Assembly (NCBI RefSeq): GCF_009707485.1
Contig: NZ_CP046121.1
Coordinates: 2,046,001 to 2,110,000, forward strand
Direction: 5' to 3'
Length of the DNA stretch: 64,000 bases
Source of the DNA: Nostocoides sp. HKS02
GTDB taxonomy: Bacteria; Actinomycetota; Actinomycetes; Actinomycetales; Dermatophilaceae
Positions 47,890 to 57,155 of the stretch are shown here, piece by piece; within the stretch, counting starts at the first letter, position 1; the number at the start of each line of letters is the position of its first letter. A program made the position numbers and the translations under genes. The notes below the pieces were generated by a model. It did no database searches. It saw only the letters and a list, made by a program, of their open reading frames with translations, and was not told the DNA's origin.

Positions 47890-49167
47890 TCACGGAGGGG
47901 TCGCGGCCCAGGGGACGTAGGTCAGCAGCGTGCAGGTGAACCACATCATCCCGCCGAGCAGCAGCAGCGCGACGACGCCGACCCGGCGACGCCAGTGCGC
48001 CACCACGCTCGCGCCCGACGACGTCCGCATGGCCACCGAGGCCACCAGTGCCGCGATCGGGAAGTCGAGCAGCAGGAACCGCCACATGCTCGTGATCGGA
48101 CGGACCACTGCGAGCAGGTACAGCGGGTACGCCAGGGCCCACACGCGCAGCTCGAGGGCCAGCCACCGCCCGTGCCGCCCGAGGATCAGCGCGATGTAGG
48201 TCGCGACGAGCGCGACGAGGATGAGGACTCCCGCCAGGCCGTGGGAGTCCCAGGCCCAGGAGATCCACAGCACGAACGGGCCCGACTGGGGCTTCTGCCC
48301 CCAGGCCGCCTGCACCTGGAAGAAGGCCGTCGGCAGCCCACTGGCCACCCCCACGACGACCGGCCAGGCGACCGACGAGACCGCGGTCGCCGCGATCATC
48401 AGCGCAGCCATGAGCCGCTGGCCGTGCAGGGGCCGCAGCCCGGCCGCCCGGTCGTCACGCCAGCGCAGCCCGAGGTGGGCCAGCGCGGCGCAGGCGATCG
48501 CCGGGGCCGCGGCACGGGTGAACCCCAGAGGGATCGCCACGGCAGCCACGAGCGCGTACTGGCGCCGCATGAGCAGCAGCAGGGAGGCAGCGATGAGCAC
48601 GCACGCGAGCGCTTCGGTGTACGGCATGAGCAGAATCCCGGTCGCCGGGTAGAGGCACCACAGGGCTGCCGCGACGAGGGCCAGCCGCTCGCGGGCCGGC
48701 TGCGGGGCAGCGTGCACGGCGAAGTGGAAGCAGCGCCAGACGACGAGCACGGATGCGGCACCGAGGACGACGTTGAGCAGCACCGCCGCCGGTTCGAACG
48801 GCAGGCCGGTGAGCATCAGGACCCGGACCAGCATGGGGAACGCGGGGTAGAACGCCCACGCGCTGTAGGTCAACAGGCCGGTGTCGGGGTCGGCGGGCAA
48901 CGGCACCGGGTAGCCGGTCGTCGCGACGCGCTTGTACCAGACGCTGTCCCAGGACCCCAGGATGTCGCCGACGGTCGGGTGCAGGTGGCCGACGCCCGCG
49001 GGGGTCTGGAACCAGATGGCCGACACGACCATGGCGAGCAGCGCGAAGACGCGGGTCGCGGCATACACGACCATGAGGAAGGCGACGGGGTGGGCAAGGG
49101 CCCGTCCGGCGGCGGCGCTGCGACCCTGGGAGGTGCGCAGCGTCGCCAGGGTCTGCAGGGCGGTCAC
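47890..49167 (-). CDS. PIG-V-like membrane mannosyltransferase (copy 2)
   Basis: A 425-residue GT-C-type glycosyltransferase with about ten membrane segments. GDILGSWDSVWYKRVATTGY contains the WDS..Y loop that usually carries the catalytic Asp; AWAFYPAFPMLVRVL and YTEALACVLIAASLLLL are typical of the PIG-V/DUF2029-like group. In actinobacteria such enzymes use polyprenyl-phosphomannose to build lipoglycans. It is a tandem paralogue of the next gene and its GTG overlaps that gene's stop by 4 bp. Confidence 0.8.
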   Translation of the reverse strand: MTALQTLATLRTSQGRSAAAGRALAHPVAFLMVVYAATRVFALLAMVVSAIWFQTPAGVGHLHPTVGDILGSWDSVWYKRVATTGYPVPLPADPDTGLLTYSAWAFYPAFPMLVRVLMLTGLPFEPAAVLLNVVLGAASVLVVWRCFHFAVHAAPQPARERLALVAAALWCLYPATGILLMPYTEALACVLIAASLLLLMRRQYALVAAVAIPLGFTRAAAPAIACAALAHLGLRWRDDRAAGLRPLHGQRLMAALMIAATAVSSVAWPVVVGVASGLPTAFFQVQAAWGQKPQSGPFVLWISWAWDSHGLAGVLILVALVATYIALILGRHGRWLALELRVWALAYPLYLLAVVRPITSMWRFLLLDFPIAALVASVAMRTSSGASVVAHWRRRVGVVALLLLGGMMWFTCTLLTYVPWAATPP

Positions 49168-50453
49168 GGCGGGTAGTCCGACGGCGGCACGAAGACGAGC
49201 AGCTTCCAGATCCAGGCGGCCTGCCCGACGACGCCGAGGGCGACCAGGACCGCGGTCCGAACCCACAGCCACCGGGCCGTGCGGCGCAGCCAGGCACCAC
49301 CGAGGACGACGGCGAGCAGCGGGAACAGCGGCAGGGCGTAGCGGTAGATGCTCGTGAACGGGTCGAGGACCACTGCGAGGTATGCCGGGTACGCCAGGCA
49401 CCACGTGCGCAGCTCGGGTCCCAGCCGCCGCGCCCAGGGCCCGAGGGTGAGAGCGAGGATGGTGCCGCCGAGGACGACGAGTGACGCCGGGCCGAGGAAG
49501 GCGGCGTGGCTGGTGTCGCGGAAGACCCATTCGGACATCCAGAGCCAGGGCTTGAAGGGGACGATCTGGCCGTCCGCCCGCCACGCCGCCATGGTGTCGG
49601 TGTAGGCGGTGCGCGAACCCGTGACGAACCACGCGATCGCGGGCCAGACGAGTGGCGCCAGTCCCGAGGCGACCAGTGCTGCCGCGCCGCCGAGGTACTC
49701 ACCCGCGCTGATCGGCTCGGCCCCGCGACGGCGCCACCGCACGAACAGGGCCACCGCGACGACCACGGCCACGGGGGCCGCGATGGGGCGGGTGACGCCC
49801 AGGAGCAGGGTCAGGGCGGCGACGGCGACCCAGGCACGCCGCAGCACCGCCCAGAGGGTGGCGCAGAGCACGAGCATCGCGATCGACTCGCTGTAGGCCA
49901 GCTGCAGCGACACCGCTGCCGGGAAGGCGGCCCACACCGCCACCGTGGCCAGCGCCACCCGATCGCCGACCCGGTCGGCCAGCAGCCGGGCCATGACCAC
50001 GCAGGCGCCCAGTCCGCAGAGCAGCGACAGGGTGCTCGCGACCACGGGGAATCCGAGTCCGGTGAGGCCCATGAGTGCACGCGAAGCCAGCGGGAACAGC
50101 GGGTAGAAGGCCCAGGCGTTCTGGGCCACGTGACCACTGGCCGGGTCGATCGGCAGCGTCGTCGGGTAACCGTCCTGGGCCGCGTGGCGGTACCAGCTGC
50201 CGTCCCAGAGCACCGTCATGTCGAGGTAGCCGACGTGCTGCCCCGTCCACCCCGCGACGGGCACCTGGTCGTGGCTGGCCATCACGACCATCACGGCGGA
50301 CACCACCCGCAGGACGAGGTAGACCAGCACCACTCGCGCTGTCAGGCTGCGGGTGAGCTGCGCCAGGCCGGCCCGGGCGCCGAGCTGTGCTTGGTCGCCG
50401 AACCGTGCTCGGTCGCCGAACCGTGCGGATCGAAGGCGGGACGCTGCGCCCAT
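49164..50453 (-). CDS. PIG-V-like membrane mannosyltransferase (copy 1)
   Basis: A 429-residue paralogue of the downstream gene with the same plan: MTVLWDGSWYRHAAQDGYPT (catalytic-loop WDGSWY), NAWAFYPLFPLASRALMGL, and LAYSESIAMLVLCATLWAVL. The first 35 residues are Arg/Ala/Gly repeats (ARFGDRARFGDQAQ). The ATG at 50453 is chosen because it overlaps the tag stop codon by one base (TGATG); a GTG at 50480 is possible. Donor and acceptor sugars cannot be read from sequence. Confidence 0.8.
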   Translation of the reverse strand: MGAASRLRSARFGDRARFGDQAQLGARAGLAQLTRSLTARVVLVYLVLRVVSAVMVVMASHDQVPVAGWTGQHVGYLDMTVLWDGSWYRHAAQDGYPTTLPIDPASGHVAQNAWAFYPLFPLASRALMGLTGLGFPVVASTLSLLCGLGACVVMARLLADRVGDRVALATVAVWAAFPAAVSLQLAYSESIAMLVLCATLWAVLRRAWVAVAALTLLLGVTRPIAAPVAVVVAVALFVRWRRRGAEPISAGEYLGGAAALVASGLAPLVWPAIAWFVTGSRTAYTDTMAAWRADGQIVPFKPWLWMSEWVFRDTSHAAFLGPASLVVLGGTILALTLGPWARRLGPELRTWCLAYPAYLAVVLDPFTSIYRYALPLFPLLAVVLGGAWLRRTARWLWVRTAVLVALGVVGQAAWIWKLLVFVPPSDYPP

Positions 50454-51034
50454 CAACCGCGACCGCCCGCGCGATAGCACCCGGCCAGGTGGTCGTCGAC
50501 CAACCCGCAGGCCTGCATCGCGGCATACATCGTCGTGGGGCCGACGAAGACGAACCCGGCGCGCTTGAGCGCCTTGGCGAGCGCCACCGACTCGGGCGAG
50601 GTGGCCCGCAGGTCCTCCACGCTCGCCGGAGGCCGGTGGTCAGCCGGGGCGTGCGACCACATCAGCGCCTCGAGGCCGCCGACCTCGCGCAGCGCCACGA
50701 CGGCGGCCGCGTTGCGGATGGCGGCGTCGATCTTGAGGCGGTTGCGGACGATGCCCGCGTCGGCCAGGAGCCGCTGTCGGTCCGCGTCGTCGAAGGCGGC
50801 GACAGCCTCGGGGTCGAACCCTGCGAACGCCGCCCGGAACGCGTCCCGCTTGCGCAGGATCGTCAGCCAGGACAACCCGGACTGGAACGCCTCGAGGGTG
50901 AGCCGCTCGTAGAGGGCCTGTTCGCCGTGGACGGGCACCCCCCACTCGGTGTCGTGGTAGACGAGGTAGTCGGGCGTGCTCCCCGCCCAGGCGCAGCGGG
51001 TCACGCCGTCGGGGCCGACGACCAGGCCGCTCAC
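50453..51034 (-). CDS. tag: DNA-3-methyladenine glycosylase I
   Basis: Base-excision repair enzyme removing N3-methyladenine. The 193-residue product shows TRCAWAGSTPDYLVYHDTEW, GVPVHGEQALYERLTLEAFQ, GLSWLTILRKRDAFR and the C-terminal FVFVGPTTMYAAMQACGLVDDHLAGC. The zinc ligands of Tag are present (CxW near residue 14, and the His/Cys pair at the C-terminus). The GTG at 51034 overlaps the upstream gene's TGA. In mycobacteria tag also lies near the DUF3117 gene. Confidence 0.94.
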   Translation of the reverse strand: MSGLVVGPDGVTRCAWAGSTPDYLVYHDTEWGVPVHGEQALYERLTLEAFQSGLSWLTILRKRDAFRAAFAGFDPEAVAAFDDADRQRLLADAGIVRNRLKIDAAIRNAAAVVALREVGGLEALMWSHAPADHRPPASVEDLRATSPESVALAKALKRAGFVFVGPTTMYAAMQACGLVDDHLAGCYRAGGRG

Positions 51035-51507
51035 GAGGCGGACTCGGTGCGGCGCAGGGCTTCGGCGAGCATGGCGTCGATGGCACGACCGTAGAGCCAG
51101 CGGCTGGCCCGGTCGAGCGCGGGATCGAGCAGGGGGGCGAGGCTTCGCCGGAACGGCAGCGGCCGGACCACGGCGTCCTCGGCCCAGTCCAGCCGGGTGC
51201 CCCCACCGTCGCGAGGTGCGACACTGACGTCGGCCCAGCCACCGAGCACCCACCCGGTCTTCACCACGCGGAACCGGCCGTGGCCGCCGACCGGGGGTGC
51301 CCATGCGGTGACGAGCATGGGGTCCCAGAACCCGACCCGCCCCAGTCCGCTGAAGCCCGCGAAGCCCCAACCCACATGGGGCCGTCCGGTGTCGACGCGC
51401 ATGTGGGTCAGCGGGATCCACTGGCCGTATGCCGCGAAGTCGGTGAGGACGTCCCACACCACGGCTGGTGGCGCGGACGTCTCCCGCGTGAGGTGCAGTG
51501 CGCCCAT
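51031..51507 (-). CDS. SRPBCC (START-like) family protein
   Basis: A 158-residue protein with the lipid- or polyketide-binding helix-grip fold: MGALHLTRETSAPPAVVWDV at the N-terminus, YGQWIPLTHMRV, and a long C-terminal helix (LDPALDRASRWLYGRAIDAM). The ligand is unknown. It starts 2 bp after the DivIVA-like gene and overlaps tag by GTGA, so these three genes and the mannosyltransferases form one long minus-strand operon. Confidence 0.75.
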   Translation of the reverse strand: MGALHLTRETSAPPAVVWDVLTDFAAYGQWIPLTHMRVDTGRPHVGWGFAGFSGLGRVGFWDPMLVTAWAPPVGGHGRFRVVKTGWVLGGWADVSVAPRDGGGTRLDWAEDAVVRPLPFRRSLAPLLDPALDRASRWLYGRAIDAMLAEALRRTESAS

Positions 51508-51509
51508 GG

Positions 51510-51809
51510 TCAGCGGGCGGGGTCGGACGATGCCGCTCCGGGGGCGGTGCCCGGGCGACTCTCGAGCTCGGCGAGGCGGTCCTGCAGGCGGTCGAGGACG
51601 GCATCCACCTGGTCCATGCGGTACCCCCGCAGGGCGGTGTCGAAGTGCACGCCGAGCAGGTCCACCGCGTGGAAGTCCTCGGGCAGTCCGGGGTCGCGCT
51701 GGGTGGTCGTTGCCTCGGCCAGGGGGTCGTACCCGATCCGGCCCGTGATGAGCGCGGCAAAGCCCCCGAGCAGGAGGACCGCCACGGCGATGAAGAGCAC
51801 CCAGATCAC
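51510..51809 (-). CDS. Small membrane protein with DivIVA-like domain
   Basis: A 99-residue protein: one N-terminal membrane helix (WVLFIAVAVLLLGGFAALI) followed by FHAVDLLGVHFDTALRGYRM, then DQVDAVLDRLQDRLAELE. This is the short DivIVA signature (F...LRGY..DQVD..L) that leads into a coiled coil. It probably locates at curved membranes. It is first in the operon leading to tag. Confidence 0.8.
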   Translation of the reverse strand: MIWVLFIAVAVLLLGGFAALITGRIGYDPLAEATTTQRDPGLPEDFHAVDLLGVHFDTALRGYRMDQVDAVLDRLQDRLAELESRPGTAPGAASSDPAR

Positions 51810-51897
51810 GCGGTCGATCGTCGCACGAAGTGCGCGTCGGTCCTACTCAGACCCCCTGAACCCAGCTCCGAACCCGCTCCGACCGGCTCCGGGTCAA

Positions 51898-51945
51898 CCC
51901 CGTTGTCAGCCCCGTGGTCAGCCCCGTTGTCAGCCCCGCTGTCAG
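51898..51945. repeat. 12-bp tandem repeat at a gene end
   Basis: Four units of the form CCCCG(T/C)(T/G)GTCAG lie at 51898, 51910, 51922 and 51934. The last unit includes the stop codon of the 51942-52214 gene (TCA at 51942-51944). The 132-bp gap to the DivIVA-like gene contains little else. Confidence 0.8.
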
Positions 51946-52214
51946 CCCGTCGCGTCGGCGCGGTGGTGACCGTGGAGCCGGCGGACCTCGGCCGTCGCCG
52001 GGTCGGCCGGTTCGATGGCCGAGCGGGTCAGCATCTCGACGAACTCCGGCACGTCCTCGGGCGCGAGGCGCAGCGTGGCCCGGCAGACGGTGTCCTGCCA
52101 GATCGAGAGCACGACCCTGCCACTCTTGGGATGTCCCGAGATGCGCAGCGTGCGACCCGCGACGTCGCGACCGACGATGACGTCACCGCGGCTCGGCAGG
52201 GGCGAGATGGTCAT
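51942..52214 (-). CDS. Hypothetical 90-residue protein
   Basis: Not recognised. It is soluble: a beta-rich first half (GDVIVGRDVAGRTLRISGHP, then VVLSIWQDTVCRATLRL) followed by a helix (EDVPEFVEMLTRSAIE). Codon use is like that of its neighbours. It follows the LOG gene after 40 bp on the same strand, and its 3' end lies in a 12-bp tandem repeat. Confidence 0.6.
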   Translation of the reverse strand: MTISPLPSRGDVIVGRDVAGRTLRISGHPKSGRVVLSIWQDTVCRATLRLAPEDVPEFVEMLTRSAIEPADPATAEVRRLHGHHRADATG

Positions 52215-52254
52215 CCCGTGATGATCCTCGGTGCGACCGGGCCGCGTCCATCCC

Positions 52255-53034
52255 TCATTCGGGCCGTTTGGGCGCGACCTGCTCGTCGGCGGCGATGACC
52301 AGTCGGACGGCCTCGTCGACGTCGTCGGTGAGGTGGAGCAGGTCGATGTCCTTGGCGCTGACCGTGCCGGTCTGCAGGACGGTGCCCCGCAGCCAGTCGA
52401 ACAGCCCGCCCCAGTACTCCCGGCCCATCAGCACGATCGGGAAGGACGTGACCTTCTGGGTCTGGACCAGGGTGACGGCCTCGAACAGCTCGTCGAGGGT
52501 GCCGAATCCGCCCGGCAGCACGATGAACCCCTGGGCGTACTTGACGAACATCGTCTTGCGGGCGAAGAAGTAGCGGAAGTTCACCCCGAGGTTGACGAAC
52601 TCGTTGAGGCCCTGCTCGAACGGCAGCTCGATCCCGAGCCCGACGGACGCGCCGCCCGCCTCGAGCGCGCCCTTGTTGGCGGCCTCCATGGCGCCCGGCC
52701 CGCCACCGGTGATCACGGCATACCCGCTCTCGACGAGGCGACGCGCCACCTCGGTGCCCATCTCGTAGAACGGGGTGCCGGGCCGGGTGCGCGCCGACCC
52801 GAACACACTCACCGCGGGGCCGAGCTCGGCGAGTGCACCGAAGCCCTCGACGAACTCGCTCTGGATGCGCATCACCCGCCACGGGTCGGTGTGCAGCCAG
52901 TCGCTCGGGCCGCGGCTGTCGAGCAGGCGCTGGTCGGTGGTCGTGCCGGGGACCCGTGAGCCGCGCAGCGTCACCGGGCCGGTGTGGTAGTCGAAGTCGC
53001 GCTCGGTGGCGCCGCTCGTCTGGTGGTCGCTCAC
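52255..53034 (-). CDS. LOG family (TIGR00730) Rossmann-fold protein
   Basis: A 259-residue protein. The lysine-decarboxylase-like/LOG motif LPGGFGTLDELFEAVTLVQT near residue 160 includes the catalytic PGGxGTxxE; GYAVITGGGPGAMEAANKG is the nucleotide loop and VSVFGSARTRPG the first strand. LOG enzymes release free cytokinin bases from nucleoside monophosphates; several bacterial members are general nucleotide phosphoribohydrolases. The GTG at 53034 lies 7 nt behind TAGGTT. A homologue lies near dapE in mycobacteria. Confidence 0.9.
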   Translation of the reverse strand: MSDHQTSGATERDFDYHTGPVTLRGSRVPGTTTDQRLLDSRGPSDWLHTDPWRVMRIQSEFVEGFGALAELGPAVSVFGSARTRPGTPFYEMGTEVARRLVESGYAVITGGGPGAMEAANKGALEAGGASVGLGIELPFEQGLNEFVNLGVNFRYFFARKTMFVKYAQGFIVLPGGFGTLDELFEAVTLVQTQKVTSFPIVLMGREYWGGLFDWLRGTVLQTGTVSAKDIDLLHLTDDVDEAVRLVIAADEQVAPKRPE

Positions 53035-53041
53035 GCGGGCC

Positions 53042-53047
53042 AACCTA
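53042..53047 (-). promoter_or_regulatory. -10 box TAGGTT for leaderless LOG gene, overlapping the dapE stop
   Basis: On the minus strand TAGGTT ends 7 nt before the GTG at 53034. Its TAG (53047-53045) is the dapE stop codon. Confidence 0.45.
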
Positions 53048-54121
53048 CGCGAGCCAGCGCAGCAGCGCGGCCTCGGCGTCGACGAGCTGGCCGACCGGGC
53101 AGCGCTCCTCGTCGTGGTGGGCGAGGTTGGGGTCGCCGGGGCCGAAGTTGACGGCGGGCACGCCCATCGCGGCGAACCGGGCGACGTCGGTCCAGCCCTG
53201 CTTGGCGACGACATCGACACCGAGTGCCTCGACGAACGCCTTCGCGGCCGGCCGGTCGAGCCCCGGGCGGGCACCGCCGGCGTTGTCCTCGACCGTGACG
53301 ACGTACCCGTGGAACAGCTGGTGCACCACCGCGAGCGCGTCCTGCGGCGACTTGTCGGGGGCGTAGCGGTAGTTGACCGTCACGACGCAACGGTCGGGGA
53401 TGACGTTGCCGGCGATGCCGCCGGTGATGGCCACGGCGTTCATGGCCTCGCGGTACTCCAGGCCGTCGACGACCACCGTTTCCGGCTCGTATGCCGCGAG
53501 CCGGGTCAGCACCTCGGCGGCATCGTGGATGGCGTTGTGGCCGTTCCACGGGCGGGCGGAGTGAGCGGCGATGCCCTTGGTGACGACCTCGGCGCGCAAC
53601 GTGCCCTTGCACCCGCCCTCGACGATCGCACCCGTCGGCTCGAGCAGCACGGCGAAGTCGGCGTCCTCGATGAGGTCGGGACGCTGCTGGTGGATGTGGA
53701 GCAGGCCGTTGTACTGGCTGTCGATCTCCTCGCCCTCGTAGAAGACCAGCGTGAGGTCGCGACTGGGCTCGGTCACGAGGGCAGCCTTGAGCTGGACGGC
53801 GACGCCGCCCTTCATGTCGACCGTGCCACGGCCCCACAGGTCGTCACCCGCGCGCCAGGTGGGCAGGTTGGCCGGGTCCCTGGTCAGCGGGACGGTGTCG
53901 AGGTGGCCAGCGAGCACGACCCGCTCGGCGCGGCCAAGGGAGGTGCGGGCGACCAGCGTGTTGCCGATCCGGGTGACGTCGAGGTGCGTCAACGGCTCCA
54001 GGGCGGCCTCGATCACGTCGCAGATCAGCGCCTCGTCGCGCGAGACCGACTCGATGTCGCAGAGGGCGGCCGTGAGGCTCACGATGTCGGCGGACAGGTC
54101 CAGGGCAGGGGTGGTCGCCAT
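53045..54121 (-). CDS. dapE: Succinyl-diaminopimelate desuccinylase DapE
   Basis: Zinc-dependent M20 hydrolase giving LL-diaminopimelate for lysine and peptidoglycan. The 358-residue product shows the metal-binding AGHLDTVPL (His/Asp near residue 72), WGRGTVDMKGGVA, FYEGEEIDSQ (catalytic Glu pair near 130), LLEPTGAIVEGG and AAHSARPWNGHNA of the dimer domain, and the final His in PNLAHHDEERC. The ATG at 54121 lies 6 nt behind TACGCT. It is divergent from dapD. Confidence 0.94.
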   Translation of the reverse strand: MATTPALDLSADIVSLTAALCDIESVSRDEALICDVIEAALEPLTHLDVTRIGNTLVARTSLGRAERVVLAGHLDTVPLTRDPANLPTWRAGDDLWGRGTVDMKGGVAVQLKAALVTEPSRDLTLVFYEGEEIDSQYNGLLHIHQQRPDLIEDADFAVLLEPTGAIVEGGCKGTLRAEVVTKGIAAHSARPWNGHNAIHDAAEVLTRLAAYEPETVVVDGLEYREAMNAVAITGGIAGNVIPDRCVVTVNYRYAPDKSPQDALAVVHQLFHGYVVTVEDNAGGARPGLDRPAAKAFVEALGVDVVAKQGWTDVARFAAMGVPAVNFGPGDPNLAHHDEERCPVGQLVDAEAALLRWLA

Positions 54122-54127
54122 GCTGAG

Positions 54128-54133
54128 AGCGTA
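54128..54133 (-). promoter_or_regulatory. -10 box TACGCT for leaderless dapE
   Basis: On the minus strand TACGCT ends 6 nt before the ATG at 54121. The dapD box lies 38 bp away on the other strand, so both lysine genes fire from one short region. Confidence 0.45.
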
Positions 54134-54170
54134 CTGATGACGCGATTCCGGCCCGCAGGCGCCGCTCTCG

Positions 54171-54176
54171 TAGGCT
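54171..54176 (+). promoter_or_regulatory. -10 box TAGGCT for leaderless dapD
   Basis: TAGGCT ends 7 nt before the ATG at 54184, with no ribosome binding site between. Confidence 0.5.
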
Positions 54177-54183
54177 TGCCCCC

Positions 54184-55116
54184 ATGAGCACCGAACGCAG
54201 GGCCTGGGGCCATGGACTGGCGACCGTGCACGACGACGGGGCCGTCCTCGACACGTGGTACCCCCAGCCTGCGCTTGGTGAGCGTCCTGCCGACGCGGTG
54301 GCGGACGCCGCGCTCGAGGCGCTCGCCGCCAAGGACGACGTGCGCGGGGTCCGCCTCGAGGTGGTCACCACCGAGATCGACCTCGACGCGGCTCCGGCCG
54401 ACCCGGCCGACGCCTACCTGCGCCTCCACCTGCTCTCGCACTGCCTCGTGCAGCCCAACACGGTCAACCTCGACGGCCTGTTCGGTGTGCTCGTCAACGT
54501 CGTCTGGACGACGCAGGGCCCCTGTGCTGTCGAGGGCTTCGAGCTGACCCGGGCCGCGCTGCGTGCCCGTGGTCCGGTGCAGGTGCTCGGGGTCGACAAG
54601 TTCCCCCGCATGACCGACTACGTCGTGCCCGCGGGCGTCCGCATCGGCGACGCCGACCGCGTGCGCCTGGGCGCCCATCTCGCCCCCGGCACGACCGTCA
54701 TGCACGAGGGCTTCGTCAACTTCAACGCCGGCACCCTGGGCCACTCGATGGTCGAGGGCCGGATCAGCCAGGGAGTGGTCGTCGGGGACGGCTCCGACAT
54801 CGGCGGCGGCGCCTCGACCATGGGCACCCTCTCCGGCGGTGGCACCGAACGCGTACGCATCGGCGAGCGCTGCCTGCTGGGCGCCGAGTCGGGCCTCGGC
54901 ATCGCCCTGGGTGACGACTGCGTCGTCGAGGCCGGGCTGTACCTCACCGCCGGCACCAAGGTGACCCTGCCGGACGGCCAGGTCGTCAAGGCTCGTGATC
55001 TCTCCGGCCAGGACAGCCTGCTGTTCCTGCGCAACTCGGTCACCGGCACCGTCGAGGCACGCGCGCGCGACGGGCACGGCATCGTCCTCAACTCGGCCCT
55101 GCATGCCAACGACTAG
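54184..55116 (+). CDS. dapD: Tetrahydrodipicolinate N-succinyltransferase DapD
   Basis: Succinylates tetrahydrodipicolinate in the lysine/diaminopimelate route. The 310-residue protein is of the actinobacterial DapD type: an N-terminal domain with [20 protein letters not shown], then a left-handed beta-helix with hexapeptide repeats ([60 protein letters not shown]). It stands divergent from dapE, the enzyme two steps later; dapC is at 58668-59798. Confidence 0.95.
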   Translation: MSTERRAWGHGLATVHDDGAVLDTWYPQPALGERPADAVADAALEALAAKDDVRGVRLEVVTTEIDLDAAPADPADAYLRLHLLSHCLVQPNTVNLDGLFGVLVNVVWTTQGPCAVEGFELTRAALRARGPVQVLGVDKFPRMTDYVVPAGVRIGDADRVRLGAHLAPGTTVMHEGFVNFNAGTLGHSMVEGRISQGVVVGDGSDIGGGASTMGTLSGGGTERVRIGERCLLGAESGLGIALGDDCVVEAGLYLTAGTKVTLPDGQVVKARDLSGQDSLLFLRNSVTGTVEARARDGHGIVLNSALHAND

Positions 55117-55990
55117 GCGCGGTGGGGTCGTGCTCGCCGAAGAGCACCGCCCTCCGCGGATCCGACGGCTGGTCGTCCGGCTGGTGCTCCTGGTCCTCGC
55201 CGCCGGACTGGTGTTCGCCGGGTGGATGGGCATCCGCGGGCTCGTCACGAACTTCGGCGGCCCGCGTTGTCAGGCGACCGCGCTGGGGTCGAGCGTCGAC
55301 TTCGACCCGAGCCAGACGGCATACGCCGCGACGATCGAGGCGGTCGCGGAGCGACGCGGCCTGCCCGCCCGCGCGGCCACGATCGCGATCGCCACGGCGA
55401 TCCAGGAGTCCAAGCTGCGCAACCTCAAGTACGGCGACCTCGACTCGGTCGGGCTGTTCCAGCAGCGGCCGAGCCAGGGCTGGGGCACCACCGAGCAGAT
55501 CCTCGACCCGGTCTATGCGACGAACCGGTTCTACGACGCGCTCGTGAAGGTCCACGGCTACGAGACCATGAAGATCACCGAGATCGCCCAGAAGGTGCAG
55601 AAGAGCGCCTACCCCGACGCCTACGCCAGCCACGAGCAGGAGGGGCGGCTGCTCGCCTCGACCCTGTCGGGTCACTCCCCCGGCGGCCTCGGCTGTCGCC
55701 TCAACGACGCGACCACCGGCGACCCCGCCGGCCTGAAGTCCGCCCTGGGGCACGAGATGGGCGTCTCGTCCACGGTGTCGGGCCGCACCCTGACGGTGCA
55801 CGCCGCCTCGGAGCGGGCCGCGTGGAACGCCGGCGCGTATGCCGTGGCCAAAGCAGCGCAGTACGGCGCCACGACCGTGCGCGTCGGCTCGAAGCAGTGG
55901 ACCCGGACCCGAGACTCCTCGGGCTGGCAGTGGCAGAACGCCAGCCCGGCCGGCGCAGCCACCACGGTGACCGTCACCTTCGCCGGCTGA
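55103..55990 (+). CDS. Membrane-anchored lysozyme-like protein
   Basis: A ~295-residue protein with one N-terminal membrane helix ([20 protein letters not shown]) and an extracellular part. The segment [20 protein letters not shown], then [20 protein letters not shown], resembles the lysozyme/lytic transglycosylase-like fold, with the Glu in QESK in the catalytic place. Relatives are often misannotated as heavy-metal transporters. The start is uncertain: the ATG at 55103 overlaps the dapD end by 14 bp; a GTG at 55130 lies after the dapD stop and is equally possible. Confidence 0.75.
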   Translation: MPTTRRGGVVLAEEHRPPRIRRLVVRLVLLVLAAGLVFAGWMGIRGLVTNFGGPRCQATALGSSVDFDPSQTAYAATIEAVAERRGLPARAATIAIATAIQESKLRNLKYGDLDSVGLFQQRPSQGWGTTEQILDPVYATNRFYDALVKVHGYETMKITEIAQKVQKSAYPDAYASHEQEGRLLASTLSGHSPGGLGCRLNDATTGDPAGLKSALGHEMGVSSTVSGRTLTVHAASERAAWNAGAYAVAKAAQYGATTVRVGSKQWTRTRDSSGWQWQNASPAGAATTVTVTFAG

Positions 55991-55999
55991 CCCAACTCG

Positions 56000-56074
56000 C
56001 GAGGAACCTCTGCTAGCAAGCGTTCCTCGTTGGCGGACACGGTGCACCCTGTCCGACAACGAGGTACCTGTGCT
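56000..56074. repeat. Dispersed palindromic repeat, copy 2
   Basis: Three parts can be seen. There is a 30-bp imperfect palindrome (56000-56029, half-site CGAGGAACCTCTGCT) and a 32-bp inverted repeat centred on GTGCAC (arms GTTGGCGGACACGGTG at 56029-56044 and CACCCTGTCCGACAAC at 56045-56060, two mismatches). A single further half-site, GAGGTACCTGTGCT, lies at 56061-56074. The parts match copies at 20389-20478 and 57201-57255. It lies in the 155-bp gap between the lysozyme-like gene and the AbiEi-like gene. Confidence 0.75.
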
Positions 56075-56145
56075 GGGTCGGTTCCAGCCGGTGGTTGTCC
56101 ACAGGCACCGCGGGGCAGGTGCGCCGATTCTGGCACTCTCCCGGC

Positions 56146-57147
56146 ATGGAGCTGCATGACCTCGCCGAACACCATCTCGTGTCCGCAGCCGCCGCTGCTT
56201 CGATCGGCGTGGACCCCACCGGGTTGCACAGGCTCGTGAAGGCAGGCGCCATTCGGCGCGTGATCCGAGGCTGGTATGCCGTGCGCGTACCCGGTGCGCA
56301 GAGGGCACCGTGGGAGGGTGAGGACGCCTTTGAAACGGCACGACTGCAGCATCGTCTCCTGACCATCGCGCTGCTCAGGTCGTTCGAGGGTCGGGTGGTC
56401 GCCAGCCATCAGTCCGCTCTCGTCCTGCACGGCCTGCCCCTGTGGCAGGCAGACCTCGGCACAGCCCATGTCTGCCGAACGACCACGAACCACACCCGGC
56501 ACCGCCCATCGGCTGTCATCCACCCGCCGGTTCCGACTGCCCCGGTGAAGACCTCCGAGGGGTTCTTTACCGTGCCCCTGTCAGACGCCATCGTGCAGGT
56601 CGGTCTCTACCCGGCGGACGAGCCGAGGCGCCGCACCCCCATGGACGGCCTGATCGCGGCGGAGTTCGCCCTTCACCACGATCTCCTCACCCACGAAGCC
56701 CTGCAGCGGGCCGTTGAGCAGCATGCCCGCCATCCGGGGATTCCGGCCGTCAGGGCGCTGCTGCACCACGCCGACGGACGACACGAGTCGCCAGGCGAGA
56801 CACGACTCGCCCACACGATGCGTCAGCTCGGCTACGCGTTCACCCCCCAGGCGCCGCTGCCCGGGGGTCGGGGTTATCGGGGGGACTTCCTCCTGGACGA
56901 GGACCCCGTGGTCGTCGAGTTCGACGGACTGGGCAAGTACGCGCTGGCCACCTCAACGGCGGATGCGGGCAGCGCGGCCGCCTACCGGCAGAACCTCGCT
57001 GCCGAGAAGCGACGGGAGGAGGACGTCTTGCGTAGGTCGGCCCACGAGTTCGTCCGCTTCACCTGGGCCGAGGTGGGCAACCTGGCGCTCGTGCGGGACC
57101 GAATCGACGCAGCGGTGGCACGCGCGAGGTTGCGCCGCCCTGCGTGA
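56146..57147 (+). CDS. AbiEi-like / Vsr-type (DUF559-like) endonuclease-fold protein
   Basis: A 333-residue protein. The N-terminal 60 residues look like the winged-helix of AbiEi-type antitoxins ([20 protein letters not shown]), followed by [16 protein letters not shown]. The C-terminal part has a restriction-like fold: [23 protein letters not shown]..., [20 protein letters not shown] and FTWAEV, resembling Vsr/DUF559 nucleases (Glu/Asp in VVEFDG). Such proteins are common orphans in actinobacteria with unknown role; no toxin partner is adjacent. It is flanked on both sides by palindromic repeat copies 2 and 3, and seems slightly less GC-rich than its neighbours. Confidence 0.75.
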   Translation: MELHDLAEHHLVSAAAAASIGVDPTGLHRLVKAGAIRRVIRGWYAVRVPGAQRAPWEGEDAFETARLQHRLLTIALLRSFEGRVVASHQSALVLHGLPLWQADLGTAHVCRTTTNHTRHRPSAVIHPPVPTAPVKTSEGFFTVPLSDAIVQVGLYPADEPRRRTPMDGLIAAEFALHHDLLTHEALQRAVEQHARHPGIPAVRALLHHADGRHESPGETRLAHTMRQLGYAFTPQAPLPGGRGYRGDFLLDEDPVVVEFDGLGKYALATSTADAGSAAAYRQNLAAEKRREEDVLRRSAHEFVRFTWAEVGNLALVRDRIDAAVARARLRRPA

Positions 57148-57155
57148 CCCGGGTA

